64,000 nucleotides of DNA from the NCBI RefSeq assembly GCF_022869825.1, contig NZ_CP094971.1:121001-185000 (forward strand). Direction: 5' to 3'. The notes under the pieces are model-generated. The model saw nothing but the letters and a program-made list of their open reading frames with translations, was not told where the DNA came from and did not search any database. Position numbers and translations under genes: made by a program. Origin of the DNA: Clostridium sp. BJN0001 (GTDB taxonomy: Bacteria > Bacillota > Clostridia > Clostridiales > Clostridiaceae). Shown here piece after piece: positions 7,896 through 15,898 of the stretch (positions within the stretch are counted from its first letter, which is position 1; the number at the start of each line of letters is the position of its first letter).

Positions 7896-8700
7896 CTTTT
7901 TAATAGCAGTAGTATTGAGCTTTTCTTTAACATGTTCTGGATGTAGCATTTCTGATAATATAGGAGTTAAGCTTGGTCTTATTAATAATCAGTTTGATTA
8001 CATGAAGCAGAATAAGGTGGATGAAATAGTAATACAAAACGTAAGGGATACTGGCTTTAGATTTATAGTAACTGATACAAAAGCTATAGATGATATATAT
8101 AGACTTCTTAAAGACGGCAAGCAGGTTGATAAGAAATCAGAGTATGATCCTGATTATATTTTTGAAGTTCATATAGGAGACGAAATTAGAAAGTATAATT
8201 ATGTTGTTGGCGTTAAAAAAGAAGGAAATTTCTATGATGATGATACAGTTTTTAACGTTTCTAATAATTTAGATGATATAATACTTCAAAATTTATCATT
8301 TATAAGAAAACCTAGAAATTTTGAAACAGTATATTACGAGACAATATTAAATGTTCTTGATAAAAAGAAAGATCAAATTAGCGATTTGAAAATAGGAGTA
8401 AATTTATCAGCAGATGCTGATTGCTTAAAATACGTATTCTCAAAAAATTTAGAAGAATTTAAAAAACAATTATCTAAGCAGGGATATAATGTATCTATTA
8501 TAGATGATAATTCTTCAGATTTTGATATTGTTTTAAGTACAAGAAACAGAGGGTATAATAGCAAAATATTTAAAACTGCTATTACTATAAATAATAAAAA
8601 AGACAGTTCTTCTAGTATATATTATGTATCAGCAGAATATGATTATCAAAAATGGAATATTAAAGTAAGCGATCCAGATAAGATGCCGGAAGATTGGTAA
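7879..8700 (+). CDS. Putative lipoprotein of unknown function
   Basis: It starts at TTG inside the end of lgt. Residues 1-22 look like a lipoprotein signal: KRK, a hydrophobic run, then CSGC with the probable lipidated Cys at 22. The lipobox is atypical because the -3 residue is Cys. The mature part of about 250 residues has two mixed alpha/beta regions: FRFIVTDTKAIDDIYRLLKDG near 60, and a second half from about 165 with NLSADADCLKYVFSKNL and DFDIVLSTRN. I do not recognise a family. The lgt overlap supports an envelope role. Confidence 0.8.
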   Translation: MKRKISFLIAVVLSFSLTCSGCSISDNIGVKLGLINNQFDYMKQNKVDEIVIQNVRDTGFRFIVTDTKAIDDIYRLLKDGKQVDKKSEYDPDYIFEVHIGDEIRKYNYVVGVKKEGNFYDDDTVFNVSNNLDDIILQNLSFIRKPRNFETVYYETILNVLDKKKDQISDLKIGVNLSADADCLKYVFSKNLEEFKKQLSKQGYNVSIIDDNSSDFDIVLSTRNRGYNSKIFKTAITINNKKDSSSSIYYVSAEYDYQKWNIKVSDPDKMPEDW

Positions 8701-8730
8701 AAAAATTATAAACAAGAGGAGGATTAATTC

Positions 8731-9573
8731 ATGTCAAGTTGTGATAATTGTCCAAGTAAAGATAAATGTTCAACAAAAGGTGATGGATGTGAAACACAGA
8801 TACCTAAGGTTGGATCTGAATTTGGAAAAATAAAAAATATTATTGGTATAGTAAGTGGTAAAGGTGGAGTAGGAAAATCTACTGTAACTGGAATAATAGC
8901 TACAATTTTAGCTAGCAAGGGATATAAGGTTGGAGTTCTTGATGCAGATATTACAGGACCTTCTATGCCTAGATTCTTTGGAATCAATGAAGAAAGAGGA
9001 AAGATAATACCTCTTGATAATGATAAAGTAAAATTTGAACCAGTTGTAACATCAACAGGAATAAAAGTTATTTCAATGAATCTTCTTACACCTGTTGAAG
9101 AAGAACCTGTAATATGGAGAGGACCTGTAATAACAGGAGTAGTAAAACAGTTATTTACACAGACACACTGGGGAGAACTAGATTTTCTACTTATTGATAT
9201 GCCTCCAGGCACAGGAGATACTGCACTTACAGTTATGCAGGAATTCCCTATAAAAGATATTATAATTGTTTCTACACCTCAAGATATGGTATCTATGATA
9301 GTTAAAAAAGTAGTAATTATGGCTCAGAAGCTTAAGCTTAATATTAAAGGTGTAGTAGAAAATATGGCTTATATAAGATGTCCCGAATGTGATACTAAAG
9401 TAAGAGTATTTAGTAAAAAGTCATCTGATGAAAATGCGGCTTATCTTGGAATTCCATTAATAGGTGAACTTCCTATAAATGTTGAACTTACACAAGCTTT
9501 AGAAGATAAAGTAGCAGAACAGTATATACTTAGTAATGATATTTACTCAATGATATTTGGAGGGCTTTACTAG
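8731..9573 (+). CDS. mrp: Mrp/NBP35-type iron-sulfur carrier ATPase
   Basis: A cytoplasmic P-loop ATPase that binds and transfers Fe-S clusters to apo-proteins. It has the deviant Walker A GKGGVGKS (residues 43-50), a switch region DADITGPSMPRFFG, a Walker B-like LIDMPPGTGD and a late CPEC pair (CPECDTKVRVF) that bridges the dimer through a cluster. The N-terminus adds a Cys-rich tail with Cys at 4, 7, 13 and 20, as in NBP35-like proteins, which may hold another cluster. The 280 residues are complete. GAGGAGG precedes the ATG. The ferredoxin gene just downstream fits an Fe-S context. Confidence 0.93.
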   Translation: MSSCDNCPSKDKCSTKGDGCETQIPKVGSEFGKIKNIIGIVSGKGGVGKSTVTGIIATILASKGYKVGVLDADITGPSMPRFFGINEERGKIIPLDNDKVKFEPVVTSTGIKVISMNLLTPVEEEPVIWRGPVITGVVKQLFTQTHWGELDFLLIDMPPGTGDTALTVMQEFPIKDIIIVSTPQDMVSMIVKKVVIMAQKLKLNIKGVVENMAYIRCPECDTKVRVFSKKSSDENAAYLGIPLIGELPINVELTQALEDKVAEQYILSNDIYSMIFGGLY

Positions 9574-9665
9574 ATTATAGATTTCTTTTAATGAATAAAA
9601 AATATTTCTTGGGAAATAATATTTTATTGTACAGAATATTATGCGAAAAGAAAGGATGAATATTC

Positions 9666-9857
9666 ATGAAAGTTCAAGTAAATAAAGATGAGTGTGTTGC
9701 ATGTGGATTATGTCCATCAATATGTAGTGAATGTTTTGAAATTGAGGACGATGGTAAGGCTGGATGTATATTAGACGATGTACCTTCAGAATACGAAGAT
9801 CAAGTAAAAGAAGCAAAAGAATCTTGTCCAGTTGCAGCAATAAGTGTTGAAGAATAA
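9666..9857 (+). CDS. Single [4Fe-4S] ferredoxin
   Basis: A small soluble electron carrier of 63 residues. Cluster ligands are Cys10, Cys13, Cys16 (CVACGLC) and Cys54 in ESCPVAAI, the pattern of monocluster ferredoxins of the Bacillus/Thermotoga type rather than the two-cluster clostridial type. Cys20, Cys23 and Cys34 are extra; some relatives use such residues for a disulfide. It is highly acidic, as usual. It has its own AAAGGATG site, follows mrp after 92 bases and ends at a strong terminator, so it may be a separate unit. Confidence 0.95.
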   Translation: MKVQVNKDECVACGLCPSICSECFEIEDDGKAGCILDDVPSEYEDQVKEAKESCPVAAISVEE

Positions 9858-9858
9858 A

Positions 9859-9888
9859 AAAGCGGCTATATGCCGCTTTTTTTATTCC
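9859..9888. terminator. Bidirectional terminator between ferredoxin and thiT
   Basis: AAAGCGGC (9859-9866) pairs with GCCGCTTT (9872-9879) around TATAT. T-runs on both sides (TTTTTTTATT on plus, TTTTTTATTC on minus) serve the convergent genes. Confidence 0.92.
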
Positions 9889-9891
9889 TAT

Positions 9892-10557
9892 TTATTTTGA
9901 ATTGTTTATGATTCTATCTATCGGAAGGACTGACATTATTACAAGACATATAATTCCTTCAACAGCCATAAATGGACCATTAACAAAAAGTGAGTAAATA
10001 GCAGGTGACATCCCTTCAGGAGCAAATGATCCAAAGAATGCAACGCCTGAAATAAAGTGACATATAAATCTTAATACGATTGCGAGCGTTCCACCTACCC
10101 ATCTATATTTTTTAAGTCTAAAGAATCCTGCAATCCCAAGTGCTGTAAATGGAAGAGGATAATCAAAAAGAACTTGAATAGGATGAAGTATATAAGGATC
10201 CAAAAAAAATGTAATAATTCCAAATAAAAAACCTGTAAAACATCCCACATATGGACCATACATAAATGCGATTATTAGTATAGGTACCATACTTCCGAGC
10301 GTAATGCTTCCACCTTGTGGAAAATGATATAGTCTTAAAATCTTTAATATTGTTGCGAGAGCTAAAGCTATTCCTATTCTGGTCATAAGCTGAGGTGTAA
10401 ATTTGGTTTTGTTGACTTTAAGTAGGAGTAATAATATAAGTAAAACGCCTACTAAGGCTATAATAGAAGTAAGATTACTACCTATTTGCGAAAAACCTTG
10501 TGGAATATTTGATATTGTTTTAGATATCTGCACTCCCCAGTCACTTAAAATATTCAT
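9892..10557 (-). CDS. thiT: ECF transporter S component, thiamine-specific (ThiT)
   Basis: The substrate-binding membrane subunit of an energy-coupling-factor importer, shared with EcfA, EcfA' and EcfT modules that are not in this window. It is a hydrophobic protein with about six membrane segments. Motifs fitting ThiT include GGSITLGSMVPI, an FDYPLPF loop and a late GVAFFGSFAP region that would line the thiamine pocket. It has an N-terminal extension of about 45 residues with one extra helix. Specificity for thiamine is inferred from these motifs. No TPP riboswitch precedes it. It lies 81 bases after padR on the same strand. Confidence 0.82.
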   Translation of the reverse strand: MNILSDWGVQISKTISNIPQGFSQIGSNLTSIIALVGVLLILLLLLKVNKTKFTPQLMTRIGIALALATILKILRLYHFPQGGSITLGSMVPILIIAFMYGPYVGCFTGFLFGIITFFLDPYILHPIQVLFDYPLPFTALGIAGFFRLKKYRWVGGTLAIVLRFICHFISGVAFFGSFAPEGMSPAIYSLFVNGPFMAVEGIICLVIMSVLPIDRIINNSK

Positions 10558-10579
10558 AAAAAGCCTCCTAAAAAATTAT

Positions 10580-10644
10580 AACTGATATTAAATCAGCATA
10601 ATTATTATACACTAGTTACATAATTATGGCTAATAATATCAGTT
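10580..10644. repeat. Long-spaced inverted repeat between padR and thiT
   Basis: AACTGATATTA (10580-10590) and TAATATCAGTT (10634-10644) are exact 11-base inverted repeats flanking the thiT promoter region. CTGATATTAAATCAG (10582-10596) is itself a short dyad. The TGATA/TATCA core is the one seen in the degV operator at 11974-12005, so these could be further PadR sites or form an mRNA stem. Confidence 0.45.
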
Positions 10645-11088
10645 ATATAAATCACTATATATCATATTAAATACTTCAAGTGAATCTTCAATTTGTTTCT
10701 TTAATATGGTTTTTTTTAGATTAAATTCGTTTAATCCTTTTTCAGTTATTTTATATATTTTTTGAAACTTTTTATCTGGATCATCCCAGTTGCCTTCAAT
10801 AAGGTCGTCTTCTTCAAGACGCTTTAAAAGAGGATAAATACCTCCAGTACTTGGAGTCCATTTATTTTGAGTCCTTTTCCCAATTTTATGCGATATATCA
10901 TTTCCATTGGAAGGCTCAATAGAAAGTATATAAAGTACATAAATTGGAAGAAGGCCTTTTGTAAATACCTGACATGATGAAGGCTTATTGCTTATTTGCT
11001 TTTTTAATTTAGAAAGCTTTTTTTTATAATCATCATAAAGTCGTTTTTCTTCAGCTTTTATATCTTTATTTGATATATAAGTATTCAT
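10639..11088 (-). CDS. PadR family transcriptional regulator
   Basis: A dimeric winged-helix repressor of 149 residues. The PadR core is clear: an N-terminal leader helix, GLLPIYVLYILSIEPSNG, the recognition region KWTPSTGGIYPLLKRLEEDDLIEG (about residues 75-100) and KIYKITEKGLNEF, then a C-terminal dimerisation helix. It begins one base after the degV stop, so it is the second gene of a degV-padR operon. PadR proteins usually repress their own unit, and a double palindrome over the degV promoter is the likely target. The ligand is unknown. Confidence 0.9.
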   Translation of the reverse strand: MNTYISNKDIKAEEKRLYDDYKKKLSKLKKQISNKPSSCQVFTKGLLPIYVLYILSIEPSNGNDISHKIGKRTQNKWTPSTGGIYPLLKRLEEDDLIEGNWDDPDKKFQKIYKITEKGLNEFNLKKTILKKQIEDSLEVFNMIYSDLYN

Positions 11089-11089
11089 A

Positions 11090-11938
11090 TTAGTCTACCT
11101 TTTCGATAATAAAACCAATAAGACCAGAACCTGTATGTACTCCTAAAGCAGGACCGATTTCTCCTCCAAGTGTACATTCTACAATATTAGGATAGTCTTT
11201 TATAAGTTCATATAAAGATTGAGCTTTTTCTGGAGCGTCCCCATCCATAATCCATAGCTTGCATTTATTTTTATCAGTATATGTTTTAATTATTTTTGAT
11301 AGTTTTGTTATTGATTGCTTTATTCCTCTTATTTTATATGCAGTATGATATATTCCGTCATCACCAACTTCTATTATAGGTTTTAAGTTTAAAGCATCGG
11401 CAATTGTTCCAGAAACTTTTCCAATACGTCCGCCTTTTCTTAAATATTCTAATGAATTCATTGTAAAATAAACATCAATTTTATCTCTTAATGAAGGAAG
11501 AAGACTTTTTATTTCTTCAAAAGATTTTCCTTCTTTTATGAATCTCTCGCAGTTTAATATCATTGCACCTTCTGCCATTGTAAGAGTCATTGAATCAAAT
11601 ACAAATGCGTCTATACCTGTATAAGTTTCTGCAGCAAGTCGTGCAGCATTAAATGTACCTGAAAGACCACTTGATATTGTAATTACTATAGCGTGAGTAT
11701 ATCCTTCTGATTTAAGCCTCTTAAAAGCGGATATAAACTTCTCTGTACTTGGAAGCGATGTTGTAGGTATTTCATTTGGAAGCATGCTGTAGAGCATTTT
11801 AGGTGTTATATCAATACCGTCATCATATTCTTTATCAGAAAATATTATTTTAAATGGTAATATCTCTATATTATGTTCATTTGCGTATTCTCTTTTTAAA
11901 TCACAGGCACTATCTGTTATTAGTGCTATTTTTTCCAT
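11090..11938 (-). CDS. DegV family fatty-acid-binding protein
   Basis: DegV (FakB-like) proteins bind a fatty acid; in the FakA/FakB system the bound acid is phosphorylated for phospholipid synthesis. No fakA is in the window. The chosen start gives MEKIALITDSACDL and 282 residues, with AGGAGG correctly placed on the minus strand. The frame stays open for 61 more codons upstream, but that stretch is non-conserved and crosses the promoter. Signatures are ITDSACDL, PTTSLPS with the lipid-head-group Ser/Thr, and SSGLSGTFNAA. It is the first gene of the operon with padR. Confidence 0.92.
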   Translation of the reverse strand: MEKIALITDSACDLKREYANEHNIEILPFKIIFSDKEYDDGIDITPKMLYSMLPNEIPTTSLPSTEKFISAFKRLKSEGYTHAIVITISSGLSGTFNAARLAAETYTGIDAFVFDSMTLTMAEGAMILNCERFIKEGKSFEEIKSLLPSLRDKIDVYFTMNSLEYLRKGGRIGKVSGTIADALNLKPIIEVGDDGIYHTAYKIRGIKQSITKLSKIIKTYTDKNKCKLWIMDGDAPEKAQSLYELIKDYPNIVECTLGGEIGPALGVHTGSGLIGFIIEKVD

Positions 11939-11969
11939 AATAGTATCCTCCTTAAATATTAATATAATA

Positions 11970-12006
11970 ATTATATCATTACTGATAACTATATCAATAG
12001 TGATAT
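11970..12006 (-). promoter_or_regulatory. degV-padR promoter overlapped by two tandem palindromes
   Basis: On the minus strand TTGATA (11992-11997) and TATAAT (11970-11975), 16 bp apart, form a sigma-A promoter. It coincides with two copies of TATCAnTAnTGATA: 11974-11987 (TATCATTACTGATA) and 11992-12005 (TATCAATAGTGATA). Each is a palindrome and together they form a larger dyad centred at 11989.5. The 18-bp centre-to-centre spacing suits two repressor dimers. PadR as the binder is inference. Confidence 0.72.
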
Positions 12007-12189
12007 GATTATTTTTTAAATCTATATTTACATAATTTAAAATATGTGGACAGTAGTATTTACCATACATTAAAAAAGGTGTATTATAGTCAAGCGGTAG
12101 AAACATATAAAAATCCGTCAAAAATGAAGAGAATTAGAGGATATAAGATTTAAATATAAAATTTGGCTTTATGCTCAAAAAATAAATTG

Positions 12190-12218
12190 TTGATTAGGTG
12201 AATATATTAAAGTATAAT
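12190..12218 (+). promoter_or_regulatory. nrdD promoter
   Basis: TTGATT (12190-12195), 17 bp, TATAAT (12213-12218). The predicted start is near 12225, so the NrdR-like box lies at the very start of the transcript. Confidence 0.65.
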
Positions 12219-12236
12219 ATGTTGGTAGTCAAAAAC

Positions 12237-12252
12237 ATACTATATATTGTGT
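12237..12252. promoter_or_regulatory. NrdR-like box upstream of nrdD
   Basis: ATACTATATATTGTGT matches the 16-bp NrdR box (acaCwAtATaTwGtGt, as I recall it) at nearly every position. NrdR boxes usually come in pairs; I see no clear second box at the usual 31-32 bp spacing. nrdR itself is not in the window. Confidence 0.65.
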
Positions 12253-12268
12253 TGTGGAGGTAGTAAGA

Positions 12269-14380
12269 ATGCTATATGTTGTGAAAAGAGATGGCAGGAA
12301 AGTAAAATTTAATCCTGAAAAAATAGTTAATGCCATTAATGGTTCAGCGGTTGAAATCGGTTTGAATCTTAAAGAAAGTGAAGTGCTTGATACTGTACAG
12401 AAAGTAATTACTTATATAGAAGAAGAAGAAAAAAATGAGGTATCTGTTGAAGAAATTCAGAATCTTGTTGAAAGAGCACTAAAAAAGGAAGGGTATACTA
12501 ATATTGCGAATGCATATTCCGCATACAGAAGAGAAAGAACAAAAATAAGAGATATAAAATCTGATCTTATGAGAACAATTCAGAAGATTGGAGTTGAAAC
12601 AGATAGAGACAATGCTAATGTTGGAAATAACTTTAGTTCAAAACTTTTAAGAATTGCATCTGAATCAAATAAATGGCATAATTTAGCTTTAATGCCTAAA
12701 AAGCTTGCAAAAGCTCATGAAAATGGAGATTTATATTATCATGATTTAGATAGTTATAATTTAACAGTAAACTGTCTTCATATACCAACTAAAAAAATGC
12801 TTGTAAATGGATTTAATACTGGATATGGAACTATAAATAGACCAAGAAGAATAGAAACTGCTGCAGAGCTTTCATGTATTCTTCTTCAGTCAACACAGAA
12901 TGATATGTTTGGCGGACAGTCTCATCCTGATTTTGATAATGATATGGGAACATTTGTAGAACCTACAAGACAGGAAGTAAGAAAGCAGCTTAAGGAAATT
13001 GGAGTTCCTGATGATAAATTAGAAGAACTTGTTTCTAAAAGACTTGTAGAGAGAGTTCATCAGGCTATGCAGGGCGTTGTATACAATTTAAATACAATGC
13101 ATTCAAGAGCAGGTTCTCAGGTGCCATTTAGTTCTGTAAATATAGGTCTTCCAAAGAGCAAGGATGCAGCACTTGTATGTGAAGCATTTCTTGAAGAATA
13201 TGAAAAAGGATTAGGAAAAGGTGAGCAGCCGATATTTCCTAATATAATTTTCAGAGTAAAAGATGGAATTAATAGAGAAGAAAATGATCCATATTATTAT
13301 TTATTTAAGATAGCATGTAGAGTTGCATCTAAGAGAATGAATCCTACATTTATGAATATTGATGCAGACTTTAATAAGAAATATTACGATATGGGATACG
13401 TTCCAGCTACAATGGGATGTAGAACTTATATAATGAGCAATATAAATGGAGAGCCAGGATGTGAAGGAAGAGGAAATATAGCACCATCAACTATAAATCT
13501 TCCAAGAATAGGTCTTCAAGCTGGTAAGGATTTAGATAAATTCTTTGATATTTTAGATAAGAGATTAGAACTTGCTAAAGACTCATTATTAGATAGATAT
13601 GATGTCCTTAAACATCTTAGAGTAAAAGACCTTCCATTCGTTGCAGGACAGGGACTTATGAAAGGCTCTGAAGGACTTAAACCAGACGATTCTATTGAAC
13701 CTATATTAAAACAGGGAACATGGGGAGTTGGATTTATAGGTCTTGCAGAAACTCTAGTTGCACTTACAGGAAAGCATCATGGAGAAGATAAAGTTTCAAG
13801 AGAGCTTGGATTAAAGATAATAGGACATATAAGAGAATACTGCGATAAGCTTACAAAAGAACTTAAGCTTAACTGGAGCTGCTATGCTACTCCTGCAGAA
13901 GGATTATCTGGAAAGTTTATAAAACAAGATCAAAAAGTATTTGGAAAAATAGATGGAGTAACTGATAAGGAATATTATACAAATAGTTTCCATATACCAG
14001 TAGGATTCCCAATTTCAATAAAGGATAAGATTGATATTGAAGCACCATATCATAAGATTTGCAATGGTGGACATATAAGTTATCTTGAAGTTGATGATTG
14101 TCCTACAGAAGAAACAATAATGGATATTGTTAGGTATGCATATACTAAAACTAATATAAGCTATATGGGAATTAACTTCCATATAAAATATTGTAAAAAC
14201 TGTGGAACTTATCTTACTAACAATGAAAGTAAATGCCCTAATTGTGGAAGCACAGACATTCAAGGAATATCAAGAGTTACTGGATATTTAAGTCTTGATG
14301 AAAGATTTGGAGCAGGAAAAGCTGCTGAAAGAGAAGATAGACTTACTAATACAAAGACTCATGTTCATAGATATGCTTAA
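12269..14380 (+). CDS. nrdD: Anaerobic (class III) ribonucleoside-triphosphate reductase
   Basis: Reduces ribonucleoside triphosphates to deoxynucleotides under anoxia, using a glycyl radical. It has an N-terminal ATP-cone (MLYVVKRDGRKVKFNPEKIV to about residue 95) for allosteric control and a large barrel with active-site cysteines. The C-terminal zinc site is CKNCGTY plus CPNCG, followed by RVTGYL with the radical Gly near residue 672. The ATG at 12269 has GGAGGT six bases upstream; an earlier in-frame GTG at 12254 overlaps that site and is unlikely. The protein is 703 residues. The activase gene nrdG lies 3.6 kb downstream, beyond the citrate synthase and aconitase genes. Confidence 0.97.
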   Translation: MLYVVKRDGRKVKFNPEKIVNAINGSAVEIGLNLKESEVLDTVQKVITYIEEEEKNEVSVEEIQNLVERALKKEGYTNIANAYSAYRRERTKIRDIKSDLMRTIQKIGVETDRDNANVGNNFSSKLLRIASESNKWHNLALMPKKLAKAHENGDLYYHDLDSYNLTVNCLHIPTKKMLVNGFNTGYGTINRPRRIETAAELSCILLQSTQNDMFGGQSHPDFDNDMGTFVEPTRQEVRKQLKEIGVPDDKLEELVSKRLVERVHQAMQGVVYNLNTMHSRAGSQVPFSSVNIGLPKSKDAALVCEAFLEEYEKGLGKGEQPIFPNIIFRVKDGINREENDPYYYLFKIACRVASKRMNPTFMNIDADFNKKYYDMGYVPATMGCRTYIMSNINGEPGCEGRGNIAPSTINLPRIGLQAGKDLDKFFDILDKRLELAKDSLLDRYDVLKHLRVKDLPFVAGQGLMKGSEGLKPDDSIEPILKQGTWGVGFIGLAETLVALTGKHHGEDKVSRELGLKIIGHIREYCDKLTKELKLNWSCYATPAEGLSGKFIKQDQKVFGKIDGVTDKEYYTNSFHIPVGFPISIKDKIDIEAPYHKICNGGHISYLEVDDCPTEETIMDIVRYAYTKTNISYMGINFHIKYCKNCGTYLTNNESKCPNCGSTDIQGISRVTGYLSLDERFGAGKAAEREDRLTNTKTHVHRYA

Positions 14381-14421
14381 ACATTAGAGATAAAAAAGTA
14401 AATTAGAAACTGAATATAAAA

Positions 14422-14480
14422 GGACAGATATAGAAGATTTTAAATAATGGAAAATCTTCTATATCTGTCCTTTATTTTTT
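14422..14480 (+). terminator. nrdD terminator with a perfect 20-bp stem
   Basis: Bases 14422-14441 are the exact reverse complement of 14451-14470, with a 9-base loop, followed by TTTATTTTTT. Confidence 0.93.
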
Positions 14481-14704
14481 AAAAATTAAATATTAAGTAA
14501 AATTAGAAAAATGCAACAAGAGCAAAAAAACTTGCAGGAATAACAAAAAAGAGACTTAATTTTATAAAAAAAAGTGCTTTTAGTGAATTGAAAGGTCACT
14601 TTTATTGCAAAAACACTTGTATATGTATTATCAGTTATGATATTATATTTATATTGCATCAGAAGGAATAAAGCAAATATAAATATTTTGGGGGGAAGAT
14701 TTTT
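14481..14704 (+). promoter_or_regulatory. Leader region before the citrate synthase gene
   Basis: About 220 bases without an open frame. It holds AT-rich runs, a weak dyad AGTGA/TCACT (14582-14600) and, close to the gene, GGGGGGAAG as ribosome site. TTGTAT near 14616 and TATTAT about 18 bases later could be a promoter. I recognise no riboswitch or T-box. Confidence 0.3.
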
Positions 14705-15862
14705 ATGTCAGTTTTTAATGAAAAAACAGGTCAAAAGGTAACAATTGTAGATACTACATTAAGAGATGGGGAACAGACAGCAGGAGTTGTATTTGCAAAT
14801 CAAGAAAAAGTTATGATAGCAGAAATGCTGAGTGAACTTGGAGTAGATCAGCTCGAGGTTGGAATTCCAACAATGGGTGGAGATGAAAAACAGGCAATTA
14901 AAGAAATTGTAAAGAGAAATTTAAAATCAAGCATTATGGCTTGGAATAGAACAGTAATAGGTGATATAGAGCAGTCAATTGACTGTGGAGTTGATGCAGT
15001 TGCAGTTTCAGTTTCAGTTTCAGATATTCATATAAAACATAAACTTCAAAAATCCAGAGGATGGGTTCTTGAAAACATGGTAAAATCTGTAGAATTTGCA
15101 AAGAAAAATGGGCTATATGTTTCTGTTAATGGAGAGGATGCATCAAGAGCAGATAGAGATTTCTTAGTTGAATTTATAAATGCAGCTAAGAGTGCAGGAG
15201 CAGATAGATTTAGATATTGTGATACAGTTGGAATAATGGAGCCATTTAAATTATGTGAGGATATTAAATATATTCATGACAAAACTCATTTCGATATAGA
15301 AATGCATACACATAATGATTTTGGTATGGCAACAGCAAATGCACTTGCAGGAATAAAAGGCGGAGCATCTCATGTAGGAGTAACCGTTAATGGTCTTGGA
15401 GAAAGAGCTGGAAATGCTGCACTTGAAGAAGTTCTTATGGCACTTATGATAGTATGTGGATTTAAAGAAGATGGAATCAAGACACATATGTTTAAAGATT
15501 TATCTGAATATGTATCAAGAGCATCTGGAAGAGAACTTCCTAAATGGAAAGCTATAGTTGGTTCAAACATGTTTGCACATGAGTCTGGAATACATGCAGA
15601 TGGTGCTATAAAAGATCCTCATAATTATGAAGCATTTGATCCAAGTATAATAGGACTTCAAAGACAGATTGTAATAGGAAAACATTCTGGAAGAGCCGCT
15701 ATAAAGAACAAGTTTAAAGAATATAACATAGACCTAACAGATGAAGAATCTAAGGGAATATTAGAAATTGTAAGATCTACATCAGTAAGACTTAAGAGAA
15801 GCCTTTTTGATAAAGAACTTGCACAAATTTATAAAGAATATGAATCAAAGAAAAATAATTAA
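14705..15862 (+). CDS. Homocitrate-synthase-like protein, probable Re-citrate synthase
   Basis: A DRE-TIM enzyme that condenses acetyl-CoA with a 2-oxoacid. Motifs: DTTLRDGEQTAGV (residues 16-28), metal-binding HTHNDFGMA near 201, NGLGERAGNA near 230 and HESGIHADG near 295. The 385-residue length, without a leucine-binding LeuA regulatory domain, fits the NifV/homocitrate group. No leu, nif or lysine genes are near and aconitase follows directly. That matches the arrangement I recall for the Clostridium Re-citrate synthases (C. kluyveri, C. acetobutylicum), so citrate synthesis is the likely role. Homocitrate or citramalate synthase remain alternatives. Confidence 0.85.
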   Translation: MSVFNEKTGQKVTIVDTTLRDGEQTAGVVFANQEKVMIAEMLSELGVDQLEVGIPTMGGDEKQAIKEIVKRNLKSSIMAWNRTVIGDIEQSIDCGVDAVAVSVSVSDIHIKHKLQKSRGWVLENMVKSVEFAKKNGLYVSVNGEDASRADRDFLVEFINAAKSAGADRFRYCDTVGIMEPFKLCEDIKYIHDKTHFDIEMHTHNDFGMATANALAGIKGGASHVGVTVNGLGERAGNAALEEVLMALMIVCGFKEDGIKTHMFKDLSEYVSRASGRELPKWKAIVGSNMFAHESGIHADGAIKDPHNYEAFDPSIIGLQRQIVIGKHSGRAAIKNKFKEYNIDLTDEESKGILEIVRSTSVRLKRSLFDKELAQIYKEYESKKNN

Positions 15863-15898
15863 GCGAATGAATAAATAATTTACAGGGGTGATTATAAG

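Noticed and set aside
11939..12121. N-terminal extension of degV by 61 codons
   Set aside because: It crosses the promoter and operator and lacks family similarity; the ATG at 11938 has a proper AGGAGG.
14481..14704. Riboswitch or T-box before the citrate synthase gene
   Set aside because: No T-box sequence, no known aptamer core and only one weak dyad are visible.
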